A stretch of DNA of 64,000 nt from Bradyrhizobium sp. OK095 (GTDB lineage Bacteria; Pseudomonadota; Alphaproteobacteria; Rhizobiales; Xanthobacteraceae). This document shows, in pieces, positions 43,998 to 52,389 of the stretch. A program made the position numbers and the translations under genes. The stretch is taken from contig NZ_FOBX01000001.1 of the NCBI RefSeq assembly GCF_900109945.1, forward strand, positions 1,030,327-1,094,326. The letters are read 5' to 3'. The notes beneath the pieces are model-generated. The model was not told the DNA's origin. It saw only the letters and a list, made by a program, of their open reading frames with translations, and did not search any database. Within the stretch, counting starts at the first letter, position 1. Every line of letters begins with the position of its first letter.

Positions 43998-45341
43998 TTA
44001 CTCCGTCGAGTCGAAATCTTCTTCCTTGGTGCCGAGCAGCGACACCAGCGTGCGCAGGCCGGAATCGAGCTGCTCGAGAGTGGGCGGGGCGAGCGCGAGC
44101 CGCACCGCATTCGGCGCGTGACCATGCGCGACCGCGAATGTCGAGGACGGCGTCAGCGCGATGCCGCGCCGGGCGGCGGCGGCCACGAATGTCTGCGACC
44201 GCCAGTGCTGCGGCAGCGTCAGCCAGAGATGATAGGAGCGCGGATCGGCCGAGATCTGGTAACCGGCGAGTAGCCGCGCGGCGGTCTGCTGGCGGCGCGC
44301 GGCGTCGATGCGCTTCAGCCGTGTCAGCTCGGCGACGGTACCGTCGGCCATCAAGCGCTGCCCGGATGCGAGCGCGTGGCCGGAGGCAATCCAGCCGCCG
44401 GTCCGCACCGCGCTCATCACGCTTTCGCGCAAGTGCGGCGGCGTGACGAGGATGCCGAGCGCAAGACCCGGCGCGACCTTCTTGGACAGGCTGTCGAGCA
44501 CGATGCAGCGGTCCGGCCCGAGCGCTGCCAGCGGCGTGTCGTCGGCGAGGAAGCCGTAGACGGCATCCTCGATGATGGTGAGGTCGAGCTTCTCGGCGAC
44601 GCGCATGATGTCGGCGCGCCGTGTCGCGTTCATGGTGACGCCGAGCGGGTTCTGGATGATGGGCTGGAGATACAGTGCCGACAGATGCGCTTCGCGATGC
44701 GCTTTCTGAATTGCATCGGGCCGCGCGCCGAATTCATCCATCGGAATCGGCACCAGCGTGATGCCGAGCCGTGCGGCGATGCTCTTGACGTAAGGATAGG
44801 TCAGCGCCTCGACGCCGCAGCGGCCGCCGGTGGGGACGAGGGCTGCGAGCGCGGCGGCGAGCGATTGCTTGCCGTTGGCGGTGAAGACGATCTGTTCGGC
44901 CTGCGGCGTAAAATCCTTGCGCGCGAGATAGGCGGCGGCGGCATTGCGCGCGCTCTTGGTGCCGGTGCTGGTCGAGACGCGCAGCGCGGATTCGAGAGCG
45001 TCGACGCGCTCGAGCCCCGCGAGGCTCTTGGCGATCATCGCCCATTGCTGCGGCAATAACGGATAATTGACCTCGAAATCGATCCGCGCATCGCGCGGCT
45101 CGCTCAGCGACTCGACCTCGCGCCTGATGTCGCCGGAGATGAAGGTGCCGCGCCCGACTTCGCCGACCACGAGGCCGCGGCGGAGCAACTCCGTATAAAC
45201 CCGGCTCGCGGTCGAGACGGCGATGCCGCGATCGTAAGCAAAATTTCGCTGTGGTGGCAGACGGTCGCCGGGCCTTAACGTCCCGTTAGAAATATCCGAG
45301 GCTATTGCATCGGCAAGCTTCACGTACTCGAACTTGGACAT
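43998..45341 (-). CDS. MocR-type GntR/aminotransferase regulator
   Basis: A 447-residue MocR protein. Residues 1-70 are a GntR winged helix (DISNGTLRPGDRLPPQRNFAYDRG...VSTASRVYTELLRRG), joined by a linker to a fold-type I aminotransferase domain; the PLP lysine is in VLDSLSKKVAPG near residue 277, with DAVYGF before it. MocR regulators sense PLP or amino compounds. Inverted repeats immediately upstream may be its operator, and the divergent DUF1127 gene a possible target. The domain keeps its catalytic lysine, so PLP binding is expected. Confidence 0.88.
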   Translation of the reverse strand: MSKFEYVKLADAIASDISNGTLRPGDRLPPQRNFAYDRGIAVSTASRVYTELLRRGLVVGEVGRGTFISGDIRREVESLSEPRDARIDFEVNYPLLPQQWAMIAKSLAGLERVDALESALRVSTSTGTKSARNAAAAYLARKDFTPQAEQIVFTANGKQSLAAALAALVPTGGRCGVEALTYPYVKSIAARLGITLVPIPMDEFGARPDAIQKAHREAHLSALYLQPIIQNPLGVTMNATRRADIMRVAEKLDLTIIEDAVYGFLADDTPLAALGPDRCIVLDSLSKKVAPGLALGILVTPPHLRESVMSAVRTGGWIASGHALASGQRLMADGTVAELTRLKRIDAARRQQTAARLLAGYQISADPRSYHLWLTLPQHWRSQTFVAAAARRGIALTPSSTFAVAHGHAPNAVRLALAPPTLEQLDSGLRTLVSLLGTKEEDFDSTE

Positions 45342-45342
45342 T

Positions 45343-45391
45343 ATTGCACCGAGAGCAATGTTTCACTTGCTCCGAGTAGTGTACGGGAGCA
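45343..45391. promoter_or_regulatory. Candidate MocR operator in the divergent promoter region
   Basis: Two inverted repeats: ATTGC-N7-GCAAT (45343-45359), touching the mocR start codon, and TGCTCC-N12-GGAGCA (45368-45391). GAGAGCAAT recurs at about 45430. MocR genes commonly autoregulate from such sites; specific binding is inference. Confidence 0.35.
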
Positions 45392-45527
45392 TTTAAGTTC
45401 CATCAAGGTCCGCGATTGAGCCGAGGAGAGCGAGAGCAATCCGACGGCAAATGAGGTGCAGGCGCTTTCAGCGTCGGCGCCAACGGCATCTGCTTCGCCG
45501 CGCAGGACAGAAGTCCGGAGAAGAAAA

Positions 45528-45761
45528 ATGACCACGATCTCGCAAACTGCCGGGCGGAGTTTACGCCCCTCGTCGAGCGGATTTTTTGGCACGCTCGTCA
45601 CCGCCGCCTATGCCCTGTTCGACCGCCTGGAGCGCCGCTCCGCCGTCAAGACGCTGAACGAGCTCGACGACCGCGCCCTGCGCGACATCGGGATCAACCG
45701 CAGCCAGATCGAGGATGCGGTCTACGGCCAGTTCAAAGCCGAGCTGACGCGGTATCTGTAA
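45528..45761 (+). CDS. Small DUF1127 protein
   Basis: A 77-residue protein. After a Ser-rich leader it carries the DUF1127 core RLERRSAVKTLNELDDRALRDIGINRSQIEDAV, an Arg-rich helix-turn pattern found in many small rhizobial proteins. Some family members bind RNA or tune phosphate and carbon metabolism, but this one is unassigned. CCGGAG precedes the ATG by about ten bases. It is divergent from the MocR gene. Confidence 0.82.
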   Translation: MTTISQTAGRSLRPSSSGFFGTLVTAAYALFDRLERRSAVKTLNELDDRALRDIGINRSQIEDAVYGQFKAELTRYL

Positions 45762-45791
45762 GCTTGGGCTGAGCGAGCGTTGCTGCTCACT

Positions 45792-45929
45792 CTCGTGTCC
45801 CGGACGCGCTGCAACGCCTCTTAGCGTTGCTGCGCAGAGCCGGGACCCAGGAGGCCGCAGCGATCGCAGCAACATGGGCCCCGGCTCTGCAGCGCATCAC
45901 TTCGTGCTGCGCAGCGTCCGGGGCACGAG
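45792..45929. repeat. Long palindromic dispersed repeat, family B, copy 2
   Basis: Same arms and CTCGTG/CACGAG ends as the element at 14014-14155; about 138 bp. The central loops differ, so the stems rather than the loops are conserved. Confidence 0.85.
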
Positions 45930-46547
45930 ACTGTCGTTGAACAACAAGCACAGCTTCTCGTCCTCGCGGCTCATTTCGCCCGAGCTTTGCTTCGCCGTTT
46001 CACCCTCACTTGAAAGAGGGCGCAGGGAAGACCGGGTGCCGGCCGGGCACCCACGGTCCACTGTGCGGAAGGTGGCAACAAGAATTTGCACAGCGGCATA
46101 CAGGTGTAGCCAGGACATCCGGCCTTCCCTGCGCAGTGGCTTTACGGCTTATGTCGTGCTCTCCCCGGGGAGCGATGCACTATTGCCCCCGTCGTCTCGC
46201 AGATAGCTGATGCATGCACCCGGTTGGGCCGCATACATCACCACGAGCCTTGGCGCACAGACCCCGGGCGCCAGGACCACACGATTTTGCCGTACGCCGA
46301 TCACACCGGTCGTGCGCGCGAGGCCTTCGCTCACGGTTGCCCGCCCTGCAAAACCCTTCGCGCCGATGTGGCCCGCGTCCACCGCCGTCCGGCCCGCGTT
46401 CGTGACGATCGCGATACGCCCCTCTTCCTTGGGCCGGGTTGCGGCGATGGATACGCCGTTTCCGAATTTCGGTAAAGAGGAATATTTTTGGCGGCGGGCG
46501 TTGACCCATTGCTGGGGTGTTTTGCCCGTCGGGCAGCGCGAGCTCTT
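45930..46547. other. Gene-free block, probable dispersed repeat element or remnant
   Basis: No supported gene. A GCGCAGGGAAG / CTTCCCTGCGC inverted pair (about 46021-46135) encloses GCGGCATACAGG-type sequence. To the right comes a stretch with many short open frames on both strands but no protein-like sequence, containing GATACGCCCCTCTTCC and TTTCCGAATTTCGG. I recall this as a widespread repeated intergenic sequence of Bradyrhizobium, not a gene. Low certainty on origin. Confidence 0.45.
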
Positions 46548-46625
46548 GTAGCCCGGATGAGCGAAGCGACATCCGGGATCAACGGTGCGAGCGGTCCCGG
46601 GTGTCGCTTCGCTCACCCGGGCTAC
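46548..46625. repeat. Palindromic dispersed repeat, family C, copy 2
   Basis: GTAGCCCGGATGAGCGAAGC and GCTTCGCTCACCCGGGCTAC form a near-perfect 20-bp inverted pair around a GC-rich centre. Related to 23641-23708. It lies just downstream of the uspA gene end. Confidence 0.85.
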
Positions 46626-46645
46626 GACGGAGTTTGCGGCAACCC

Positions 46646-47071
46646 TCAGTGCCTGACCACCAGCACCGAACACTTCGCGTAACGCACCACATGCCCGGCG
46701 TTGGAGCCGAGGAAATAGGTGCGCATCGCAGGCCTGTGCGAGGTCATGACGATCAGATCGGCTTTCATCTGCACGGCTTCCTCCAGGATCTCGTGGTAGA
46801 TACCGCCCTGGCGCACCACGCTGGAGATGCGGGACGCCTCGATGCCGGATTCGCGCGCGACGATCGCTAGGGCTTCCTCCGAGGTCTGGCGCTGCTGTTC
46901 GTCGAAATCGGCCGGCACGTATTCGGCCAGCATCACCGGCGTCATCGGCAGCACGTTGAGCAGTCGTATCGATCCGCTCCAGGTCTGCGACAGCGTGACC
47001 GCGGTCGCGAGCGCCGGCTTGGCCAGATCTGTGTCGGCGAGGTCGATGGGTACGAGGATGGACTTAAACAT
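46646..47071 (-). CDS. Universal stress protein (UspA family)
   Basis: A 141-residue single-domain Usp. It starts FKSILVPIDLADTDLAKPAL and ends with the ATP-binding pattern DLIVMTSHRPAMRTYFLGSNAGHVVRYAKCSVLVVR, where the usual G-x2-G-x9-G-[ST] is partly modified (LGSNAGHV). The Asp in VPIDLAD is the ATP-site aspartate. Role: stress survival in the cytosol, not further specified. Single gene on its strand, next to a phosphatase gene. Confidence 0.9.
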   Translation of the reverse strand: MFKSILVPIDLADTDLAKPALATAVTLSQTWSGSIRLLNVLPMTPVMLAEYVPADFDEQQRQTSEEALAIVARESGIEASRISSVVRQGGIYHEILEEAVQMKADLIVMTSHRPAMRTYFLGSNAGHVVRYAKCSVLVVRH

Positions 47072-47128
47072 CTACGCCTCCCTATGAACCAAGCTGGGAT
47101 CAACCGGTCGAGACGGCGCCCGCGCGTC

Positions 47129-47665
47129 TCAACCCGATCGAAGCAGCTTTGGACTGACGAACAGTACCAGCTTGCCGCGGCGGTAGGCCACGTCCCCCCA
47201 ATCCATGACGTCAAAGTCGAAGATCGCAAGCCCCGTGGTGGGCAGGTTGTCGGCGAGCGCCTTTGCAGCGGCCTGATCGCCGCCGCCCATCAGCATCAAG
47301 GCGGCCTCGTGCATGCCGGGATTGTGGGCGACCAGCAGCAGCTGCCTGGGGTCGCTTGGCGCGGTTGCAGTGCGAATGGTCTCCAGGATCTGCGCGGGAT
47401 CGGCGCCATAGAGTTCCGGCAGGATTTCGACCTCAGGCGCCGGGACGCGGTCCTTCATCGTCTCCCAGGCCATGTCCCAGGTCTGCCTGGCACGGACGGC
47501 ATGCGACACCAGCACGGTCTCGGGGAAGGGCGAATGGGTGGCGATCCAGTCCCCGATCTCGGCCGCGTCCTTGCGGCCGCGGTCGTCGAGGCGGCGATCC
47601 TGGTCACGGCCGCTCGGCGCGTCAGTCTCGGTCTTGGCGTGACGCAGCAACATCAAACGGCGCAT
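47129..47665 (-). CDS. SixA-like histidine phosphatase
   Basis: A 178-residue branch-2-like histidine phosphatase of the SixA group. The phosphohistidine motif is LRHAKTE (H9), with Arg in RRLDDRGRKDA and the second His in VAHNPGMHE. SixA dephosphorylates HPt proteins in E. coli; the free HPt protein near 20.4 kb is a conceivable but unproved target. A GAGACG/CGTCTC inverted repeat overlaps the stop. An intergenic palindrome follows upstream. Confidence 0.85.
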   Translation of the reverse strand: MRRLMLLRHAKTETDAPSGRDQDRRLDDRGRKDAAEIGDWIATHSPFPETVLVSHAVRARQTWDMAWETMKDRVPAPEVEILPELYGADPAQILETIRTATAPSDPRQLLLVAHNPGMHEAALMLMGGGDQAAAKALADNLPTTGLAIFDFDVMDWGDVAYRRGKLVLFVSPKLLRSG

Positions 47666-47751
47666 GGCATTCCCGAATCGTTCAACGTCCAGAATAATCT
47701 ACAGGCGCCGGTCGAGGACAAGGTGACAAGCGCCCGCTGGGTTATTGTTTT

Positions 47752-47826
47752 GAGCATGATCTCCGCGCAAACGCTTTTTGCGTTTGTCGCGAGGAAAACC
47801 GCTGCACACTTTTCCGGATCATGCTC
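47752..47826. repeat. Palindromic intergenic repeat, family E
   Basis: GAGCATGAT and ATCATGCTC ends enclose CGCGCAAACGC-TTTT-TGCGTTTG and a GAAAACCGCTGCACACTTTTCC segment. This resembles a repeat frequent in Rhizobiales intergenic DNA. It ends 13 bp before the oxidoreductase ATG. Confidence 0.7.
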
Positions 47827-47838
47827 TAAGAAAACGAT

Positions 47839-49296
47839 ATGAGCGAGACTTTCACAAGCGTGTCCCAGGAAGAAGCCGGGTTTCGCGACCGCGCGCGCCT
47901 GTCGTTCGATCTCGATGCCGATATCTGCGTCATCGGGGCCGGGCTTGCCGGGCTCTCGATCGCGCTGGAGGCGGCCCGGCTCGGGGCCAGTGTCGCGGTG
48001 CTCGAGGGCCGCCACATCGGCTGGAACGCCTCCGGCAATCAGCTCGGCACGGTCATGCCGGGCTTTGCGCTGCCGCTCACCGAGCTGATCGAGCGGATCG
48101 GCTTCGAGGATGCGCGCGAATTGTGGACGCTGTCGAAGGAGGGCGCCGAGTTTGTCCGCGCCAACGCCTCCGAAGAGAACATGCCGGGGATCGGTCTTAG
48201 CGACGGCGTGCTGGAGGTCTCCAACGTCGATGCCGGCGACCGGCTGATCAGCCGCTTGCAGATGCTGAACGAGGATTTCGACACCGAGGTCGAGGGCTGG
48301 CAGGTCGATCGCGTCCGCGAGGCGCTCAAGACCGATCATTACTTCCACGGCGTCCATTATCCCCGGGCCTTCCAGGTCGACGGCCGCAAATATGTGCATG
48401 GTCTTGCGGCGCTGGCGCGGCGCGCTGGCGCCCGCATTTTCGAGGATACGCCGGTCGTCAGCATCGACCATTCCGGTATCCGCAAGCGCATCGTCACACC
48501 CTCGGCGCGGCTGCGCGCCACGCACATCGTGCTTGCCGGCAACATCCATCTCGGCGCGCCCCTGAGGCGGCTATCGGAGACATTGCTGCCGGTCTGGCGC
48601 TATGCGGGCGTCACCGCGCCGCTCGGCGAGCGCGTGCACGAGATCATTGCCTTCAAGGGATCGGTGGTGGATTCCGATGGCGTCGACCATTTTCGTGTCG
48701 TCGACGGCGACCGGCTGATGTGGGAGAGCCCGGAGACCACCTGGGCCGCGCGGCCGCAGCGTTTTGCCGGCGCCGTCAGGCGGCGGATCCGGTCGATTTT
48801 CCCCGAGCTCGGCAATGTCGAGATCGCCGAAACGTTCGGCGGCGCCACCGGCCAGACCGTGCACGGCATGCCGCAGATCGGCCAGCTGCGCAAAGGCCTG
48901 TGGGTGGCGAGCGGCTTCGGCCGCCAGGGCATGAACACCTCCGCCATGGCCGGGCAGCTGATCGCGCGCAGCATTTTGTGGGGCGACGAGCGCTGGCGGT
49001 TGTTCTCGCCATTCGAGCTGGTCTGGGCGGGGGGTACCACGGGGCGGGTCGCCGGCCAATTGGTGGGAGTCTGGGGCAGGGCGAGTTCCGCCGCGGCAGG
49101 CTCGCTCGCCCGCTACCGGGAGCGGGCGCGGGTCAAGGACCGGGAGCGCGAGGCGCGTCTGGCCGAAGCCAACCGGGCCGCCGGCACCGGTCTGCGCCGT
49201 CCGCCGCCAGGTGTCCGCCCGCGGCCGGCCCCGCCGCCCAAACCTGCGGCCGAGGCGGTGGAACCGGCCTCGCAGGACCAGAGCGCTTCTCAATAA
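47839..49296 (+). CDS. FAD-dependent oxidoreductase (DAO family)
   Basis: A 485-residue flavoenzyme of the D-amino-acid-oxidase fold. The FAD motif GAGLAGLSIALEAARLG is near residue 35, followed by E57-type ribose contact LEGRHIGWNASGNQLG (58-73), and the FAD-closing GLWVASGFGRQGMNTSAMAG near 354. It resembles gamma-glutamylputrescine oxidase and similar amine oxidases, but substrate residues are not assignable. An unusual C-terminal tail of about 70 residues, first Arg/Glu-charged and then Pro-rich, follows the domain. Single gene. Confidence 0.78.
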   Translation: MSETFTSVSQEEAGFRDRARLSFDLDADICVIGAGLAGLSIALEAARLGASVAVLEGRHIGWNASGNQLGTVMPGFALPLTELIERIGFEDARELWTLSKEGAEFVRANASEENMPGIGLSDGVLEVSNVDAGDRLISRLQMLNEDFDTEVEGWQVDRVREALKTDHYFHGVHYPRAFQVDGRKYVHGLAALARRAGARIFEDTPVVSIDHSGIRKRIVTPSARLRATHIVLAGNIHLGAPLRRLSETLLPVWRYAGVTAPLGERVHEIIAFKGSVVDSDGVDHFRVVDGDRLMWESPETTWAARPQRFAGAVRRRIRSIFPELGNVEIAETFGGATGQTVHGMPQIGQLRKGLWVASGFGRQGMNTSAMAGQLIARSILWGDERWRLFSPFELVWAGGTTGRVAGQLVGVWGRASSAAAGSLARYRERARVKDREREARLAEANRAAGTGLRRPPPGVRPRPAPPPKPAAEAVEPASQDQSASQ

Positions 49297-49382
49297 GTTG
49301 AGAAGAATCCCGCCTGGAAGTGTAACGTGGGCCGTTAGAGCCCGTATCTCAGAGCGTGGACGTCCTGCGCACGGAGAATGAG

Positions 49383-49895
49383 ATGTTTGACCGCCGCATC
49401 CTGTTGACGACTGTTGCCGGCCTGTTCGGCTTTTCTGCCTTCCGCTGGCTGAAAGGAACACCTGCCGAGGCTGGAGAGAAGGCCGCGCAAAAATTCGAGA
49501 TCGAGAAGACGGACGCCGAGTGGCGCGCCCAGCTCACGCCGCAGCAATATGAGATCCTGCGCAAGGAGGGCACCGAGCGGCCGGGCACCAGCCCGCTGCT
49601 GAAGGAGCACCGCAAGGGCGTATTCGCCTGCGCCGGCTGCGACCTGCCGCTGTTCGCGTCCGACACCAAGTTCGAGAGCGGCACGGGTTGGCCGAGCTTC
49701 TACCAGCCGATCGAGGGCAATGTCGGCAAGACCGAGGACCGCACCTTCGGCATGCTCCGCACCGAGGTGCATTGCCGGCGCTGCGGCGGCCATCTCGGCC
49801 ACGTCTTCGACGACGGTCCGAAGCCGACCGGATTGCGCTACTGCATCGACGGTTTCGGGCTGGTGTTTCACCCGGCGGCTGCGTCGGCGACTTGA
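49383..49895 (+). CDS. msrB: Peptide-methionine (R)-S-oxide reductase, exported
   Basis: A 170-residue MsrB. Zinc ligands are the CAGC and CRRC pairs; the substrate pocket is [10 protein letters not shown], and the catalytic Cys is in LRYCIDG near the end. Unlike cytosolic MsrB (about 130 residues), it begins with a [18 protein letters not shown] leader, which resembles a twin-arginine signal or anchor. I therefore infer periplasmic or membrane-bound repair of oxidised methionine. The start at 49383 is the first ATG giving this leader. A CCCCGGTC/GACCGGGG hairpin follows. Confidence 0.87.
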   Translation: MFDRRILLTTVAGLFGFSAFRWLKGTPAEAGEKAAQKFEIEKTDAEWRAQLTPQQYEILRKEGTERPGTSPLLKEHRKGVFACAGCDLPLFASDTKFESGTGWPSFYQPIEGNVGKTEDRTFGMLRTEVHCRRCGGHLGHVFDDGPKPTGLRYCIDGFGLVFHPAAASAT

Positions 49896-49934
49896 AGTTT
49901 GGTCCCGGCAATAAATGCCGGCCCGGCAATTGTG

Positions 49935-49954
49935 CCCCGGTCATCCGACCGGGG
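49935..49954 (+). terminator. Hairpin between msrB and flgE
   Basis: CCCCGGTC-ATCC-GACCGGGG is a perfect 8-bp stem; the following TATGTCTACTT is a weak U-tract. Probably ends the msrB transcript. Confidence 0.5.
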
Positions 49955-49995
49955 TATGTCTACTTAAGTCATTGATTTCCTGAGAATACCCGCAT

Positions 49996-50010
49996 TGGCA
50001 TAGCCCTTGC
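49996..50010 (+). promoter_or_regulatory. Sigma-54 promoter of flgE
   Basis: TGGCATAGCCCTTGC matches the -24/-12 consensus TGGCAC-N5-TTGC with the GG and GC exactly 10 bases apart. It lies 64 bp before the flgE ATG. Caulobacter-type hook genes use sigma-54 with FlbD, in keeping with this site. Confidence 0.65.
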
Positions 50011-50074
50011 GACTGTCTCCTCCGACTGCGGCCATGGTCGACCGGCCGCCGAGATCGGATTTGGAGACAAAGTT

Positions 50075-52354
50075 ATGGGTATCTTCGATGCAATGAACAC
50101 CTCGGTGGGTGGCCTGCAGGCGCAGTCCTACGCGCTGCAGAACATTTCCGGCAACATCGCGAACTCATCCACCACCGCTTACAAAGGCATCGGCACCAGC
50201 TTCGTCGATCTCATTCCCGACTCCTCGGTCCCGAGCAAGCAGGTCGCGGGCGGCGTCACAGCCAACGCCAAGGCCACCATCACCACCCAGGGCACGATTT
50301 CGGGCTCCACCGTCGCCACCAACATGGCGATCACCGGCGACGGCTTCTTCTCGATCCAAAAGGCGACCGGCGTCGTCGACAACGTTCCGGTGTTCAGCGG
50401 CGTCACCTACTACACCCGCCGCGGCGACTTCCAGCTCAATGCCAACGGCAACCTGGTCAACGGCGCCGGCTATTATCTGATGGGTACCACGGTCGACCCC
50501 AAGACCGGCAACCCGACCGGCAACGTCGCCACCGTCCTGAAATTCCAGAACAACTTCATCCCGGCGCAGGCGACGACCTCGATCCAGTACGCCGCGAACC
50601 TGCCGAGCGTGCCGAACACGGCGGCGAGCTCGACCGCGGCGAGCGGCTCGCTGCTGGCGGCCGGCGGCCTGAACCCGTCCGATTTCGCCGCCAACCCGAT
50701 GATCGTCGGTACGCCGCCGCCCCCCTACACCAATGCGACGATCTCCGGCGCGGCCGCGACCGGCAATTTGCGCTCGGCCTATACGGCGACGACCGCGACC
50801 GGCTCGGTGGCGCTGATCGACAGTGCTTCGGCGGTGGTGACTGGCAGCACGTCTCTCGATTCCGGCTCGGGCACGCATCTCAACACCAGCCTGCTCACCA
50901 ACCTCGCCGGCAAGTCGCTGACGATCAACGGTCGCACCGTCAACTTCGACAACTCCGTCTCGAACACTTCGACGGCCGCAGGCCCTCCAGTCGTCACCAC
51001 GATCGGTCTGAAGTCGCCGACCACCTCAACGATGCAGGACGTCCTCAACGAGATCGCGTCTGGAGCCGGCGTTGCCCCCGTCAACGTGACGATCAACTCC
51101 AGCGGTAACATCCAGATCACGACCAGCACCACGGCCGACGTGACGATCGGCGGCACCGCGGCAAGCTTGCTCGGCGTCAGCAGCGTGACACGCGGCGGTA
51201 ACGTGCTCTCCACCCCCGCGATTACGAGTGGTACGCAGCTCGGCGGCACCGCTCAGCCCGGCCAGGCCGAGGTCCTCTCGACGCCCTTCGTGGTCGGCAA
51301 CACGATCCAGGTCAACGGCACGGGAGCCGCCAATACGATCACCTTCGTGGCCTCCGGCGCGACCCCTCCGAACCAGATCAACATCACCGACTCCATCTCG
51401 ACCCTGCTCAACCAGATCGACCAGCTCAGCGGCGCGAGCGGTTCTTCGATCAGCAATGGCGTGATCAGCCTGAATACCGGTATCGCCAATCCCACCTTGA
51501 CGGTGACCAGCCCCAACAACTCCACCGCCTTCGCGGCGCTCGGCTTCACGTCGGCCATTTCCAAGAACCGGGGCGGTGGCGGCACGGCCGGCACCGGCGG
51601 CGTGATCGGCAACGACATCGCCACGTTCACCAAGGAATCGATCAGCGGCGGCGCGGTGACCGCCTACAACGCCGCCGGCACGCCGGTAAACCTGCAGTTG
51701 CGCTGGGCCAAGACCGACAGCGCCTCGCTGGGCACGGGTCATTCGGATACCTGGAACATGTTCTACCAGACCGACCCGAACGCGACCGGCACAACGGTCG
51801 GCTGGGTCAATACCGGACAGGCCTTCACCTTTGCCAGCGACGGCTCGCTGACCTCGCCGAGCAGCTCGGGCATTACCATCAACAATGTCACCGTCAGCGG
51901 CCAGTCGCTCGGCTCCGTCGCCCTCAACGTCTCCCAGGGCGGTCTGACGCAATATGCCAGCACCAGCGGCGCGGTGACGATCAATACCCTCACCCAGAAT
52001 GGTTACGCCGCGGGTCAGCTCCGTTCGGTCGCCGTCAACAACAGCGGCCTCGTGGTCGGCACCTTCTCCAACGGCCAGAACCTCGACCTCGCCCAGGTAT
52101 CGTTGTCGCACTTCAACGGCACCAATTACCTGAAGGCGCTCGACGGCGGCGCTTACGCTTCGACCGAGCAGTCGGGACCTGCGATCGACGGCGCGTCGGG
52201 CAGCATCAGCGGCTCGTCGCTGGAGGGCTCGAACACCGACATCGCCGACGAATTCACCAAGCTGATCGTGACCCAGCAGGCCTATTCGGCCAACACCAAG
52301 GTGATCACGACGGCGAATTCGATGGTGCAGGACCTCCTGAACGTATTGCGCTGA
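50075..52354 (+). CDS. flgE: Flagellar hook protein
   Basis: A 759-residue hook subunit. The N-terminal signature FDAMNTSVGGLQAQSYALQN with NIANSSTTAYKG, and the C-terminal FTKLIVTQQAYSANTKVITTANSMVQDLLNVLR, form the coiled-coil D0 core. The middle is long, with two copies of a GxxINGxxxxF...L-x-x-ID-type module (about residues 276-370 and 404-494) before the FlgE D1/D2 domains. It is far longer than the 400-residue E. coli protein but usual for this Caulobacter-like branch. A GGAG ribosome-binding site precedes the ATG, and the sigma-54 promoter lies upstream. First gene of flgE-flgK-flgL. Confidence 0.93.
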   Translation: MGIFDAMNTSVGGLQAQSYALQNISGNIANSSTTAYKGIGTSFVDLIPDSSVPSKQVAGGVTANAKATITTQGTISGSTVATNMAITGDGFFSIQKATGVVDNVPVFSGVTYYTRRGDFQLNANGNLVNGAGYYLMGTTVDPKTGNPTGNVATVLKFQNNFIPAQATTSIQYAANLPSVPNTAASSTAASGSLLAAGGLNPSDFAANPMIVGTPPPPYTNATISGAAATGNLRSAYTATTATGSVALIDSASAVVTGSTSLDSGSGTHLNTSLLTNLAGKSLTINGRTVNFDNSVSNTSTAAGPPVVTTIGLKSPTTSTMQDVLNEIASGAGVAPVNVTINSSGNIQITTSTTADVTIGGTAASLLGVSSVTRGGNVLSTPAITSGTQLGGTAQPGQAEVLSTPFVVGNTIQVNGTGAANTITFVASGATPPNQINITDSISTLLNQIDQLSGASGSSISNGVISLNTGIANPTLTVTSPNNSTAFAALGFTSAISKNRGGGGTAGTGGVIGNDIATFTKESISGGAVTAYNAAGTPVNLQLRWAKTDSASLGTGHSDTWNMFYQTDPNATGTTVGWVNTGQAFTFASDGSLTSPSSSGITINNVTVSGQSLGSVALNVSQGGLTQYASTSGAVTINTLTQNGYAAGQLRSVAVNNSGLVVGTFSNGQNLDLAQVSLSHFNGTNYLKALDGGAYASTEQSGPAIDGASGSISGSSLEGSNTDIADEFTKLIVTQQAYSANTKVITTANSMVQDLLNVLR
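50902..51558 (+). repeat. Two module copies inside flgE related to modules in flgL and fliC
   Basis: Copy 1 at 50902-51186 (GKSLTINGRTVNF ... DVLNEI ... SSGNIQITTST ... ASLLGV), copy 2 at 51286-51558 (GNTIQVNG ... NTITF ... STLLNQID ... GVISLNTG ... AALGF). Both fit the pattern GxxIxVNG, then F, then LLxxID, then SxGxIxL, then ALLG(F/V). The match is by protein pattern; DNA identity is low. Confidence 0.6.
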
Positions 52355-52389
52355 TCGGCGCGTGACGTAACCAAAGGCGGCTAGTCAAC

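Noticed and set aside
46149..46673. 174-codon minus-strand open frame in the gene-free block
   Set aside because: It spans a dispersed palindrome, has no ribosome-binding site and no protein-like sequence.
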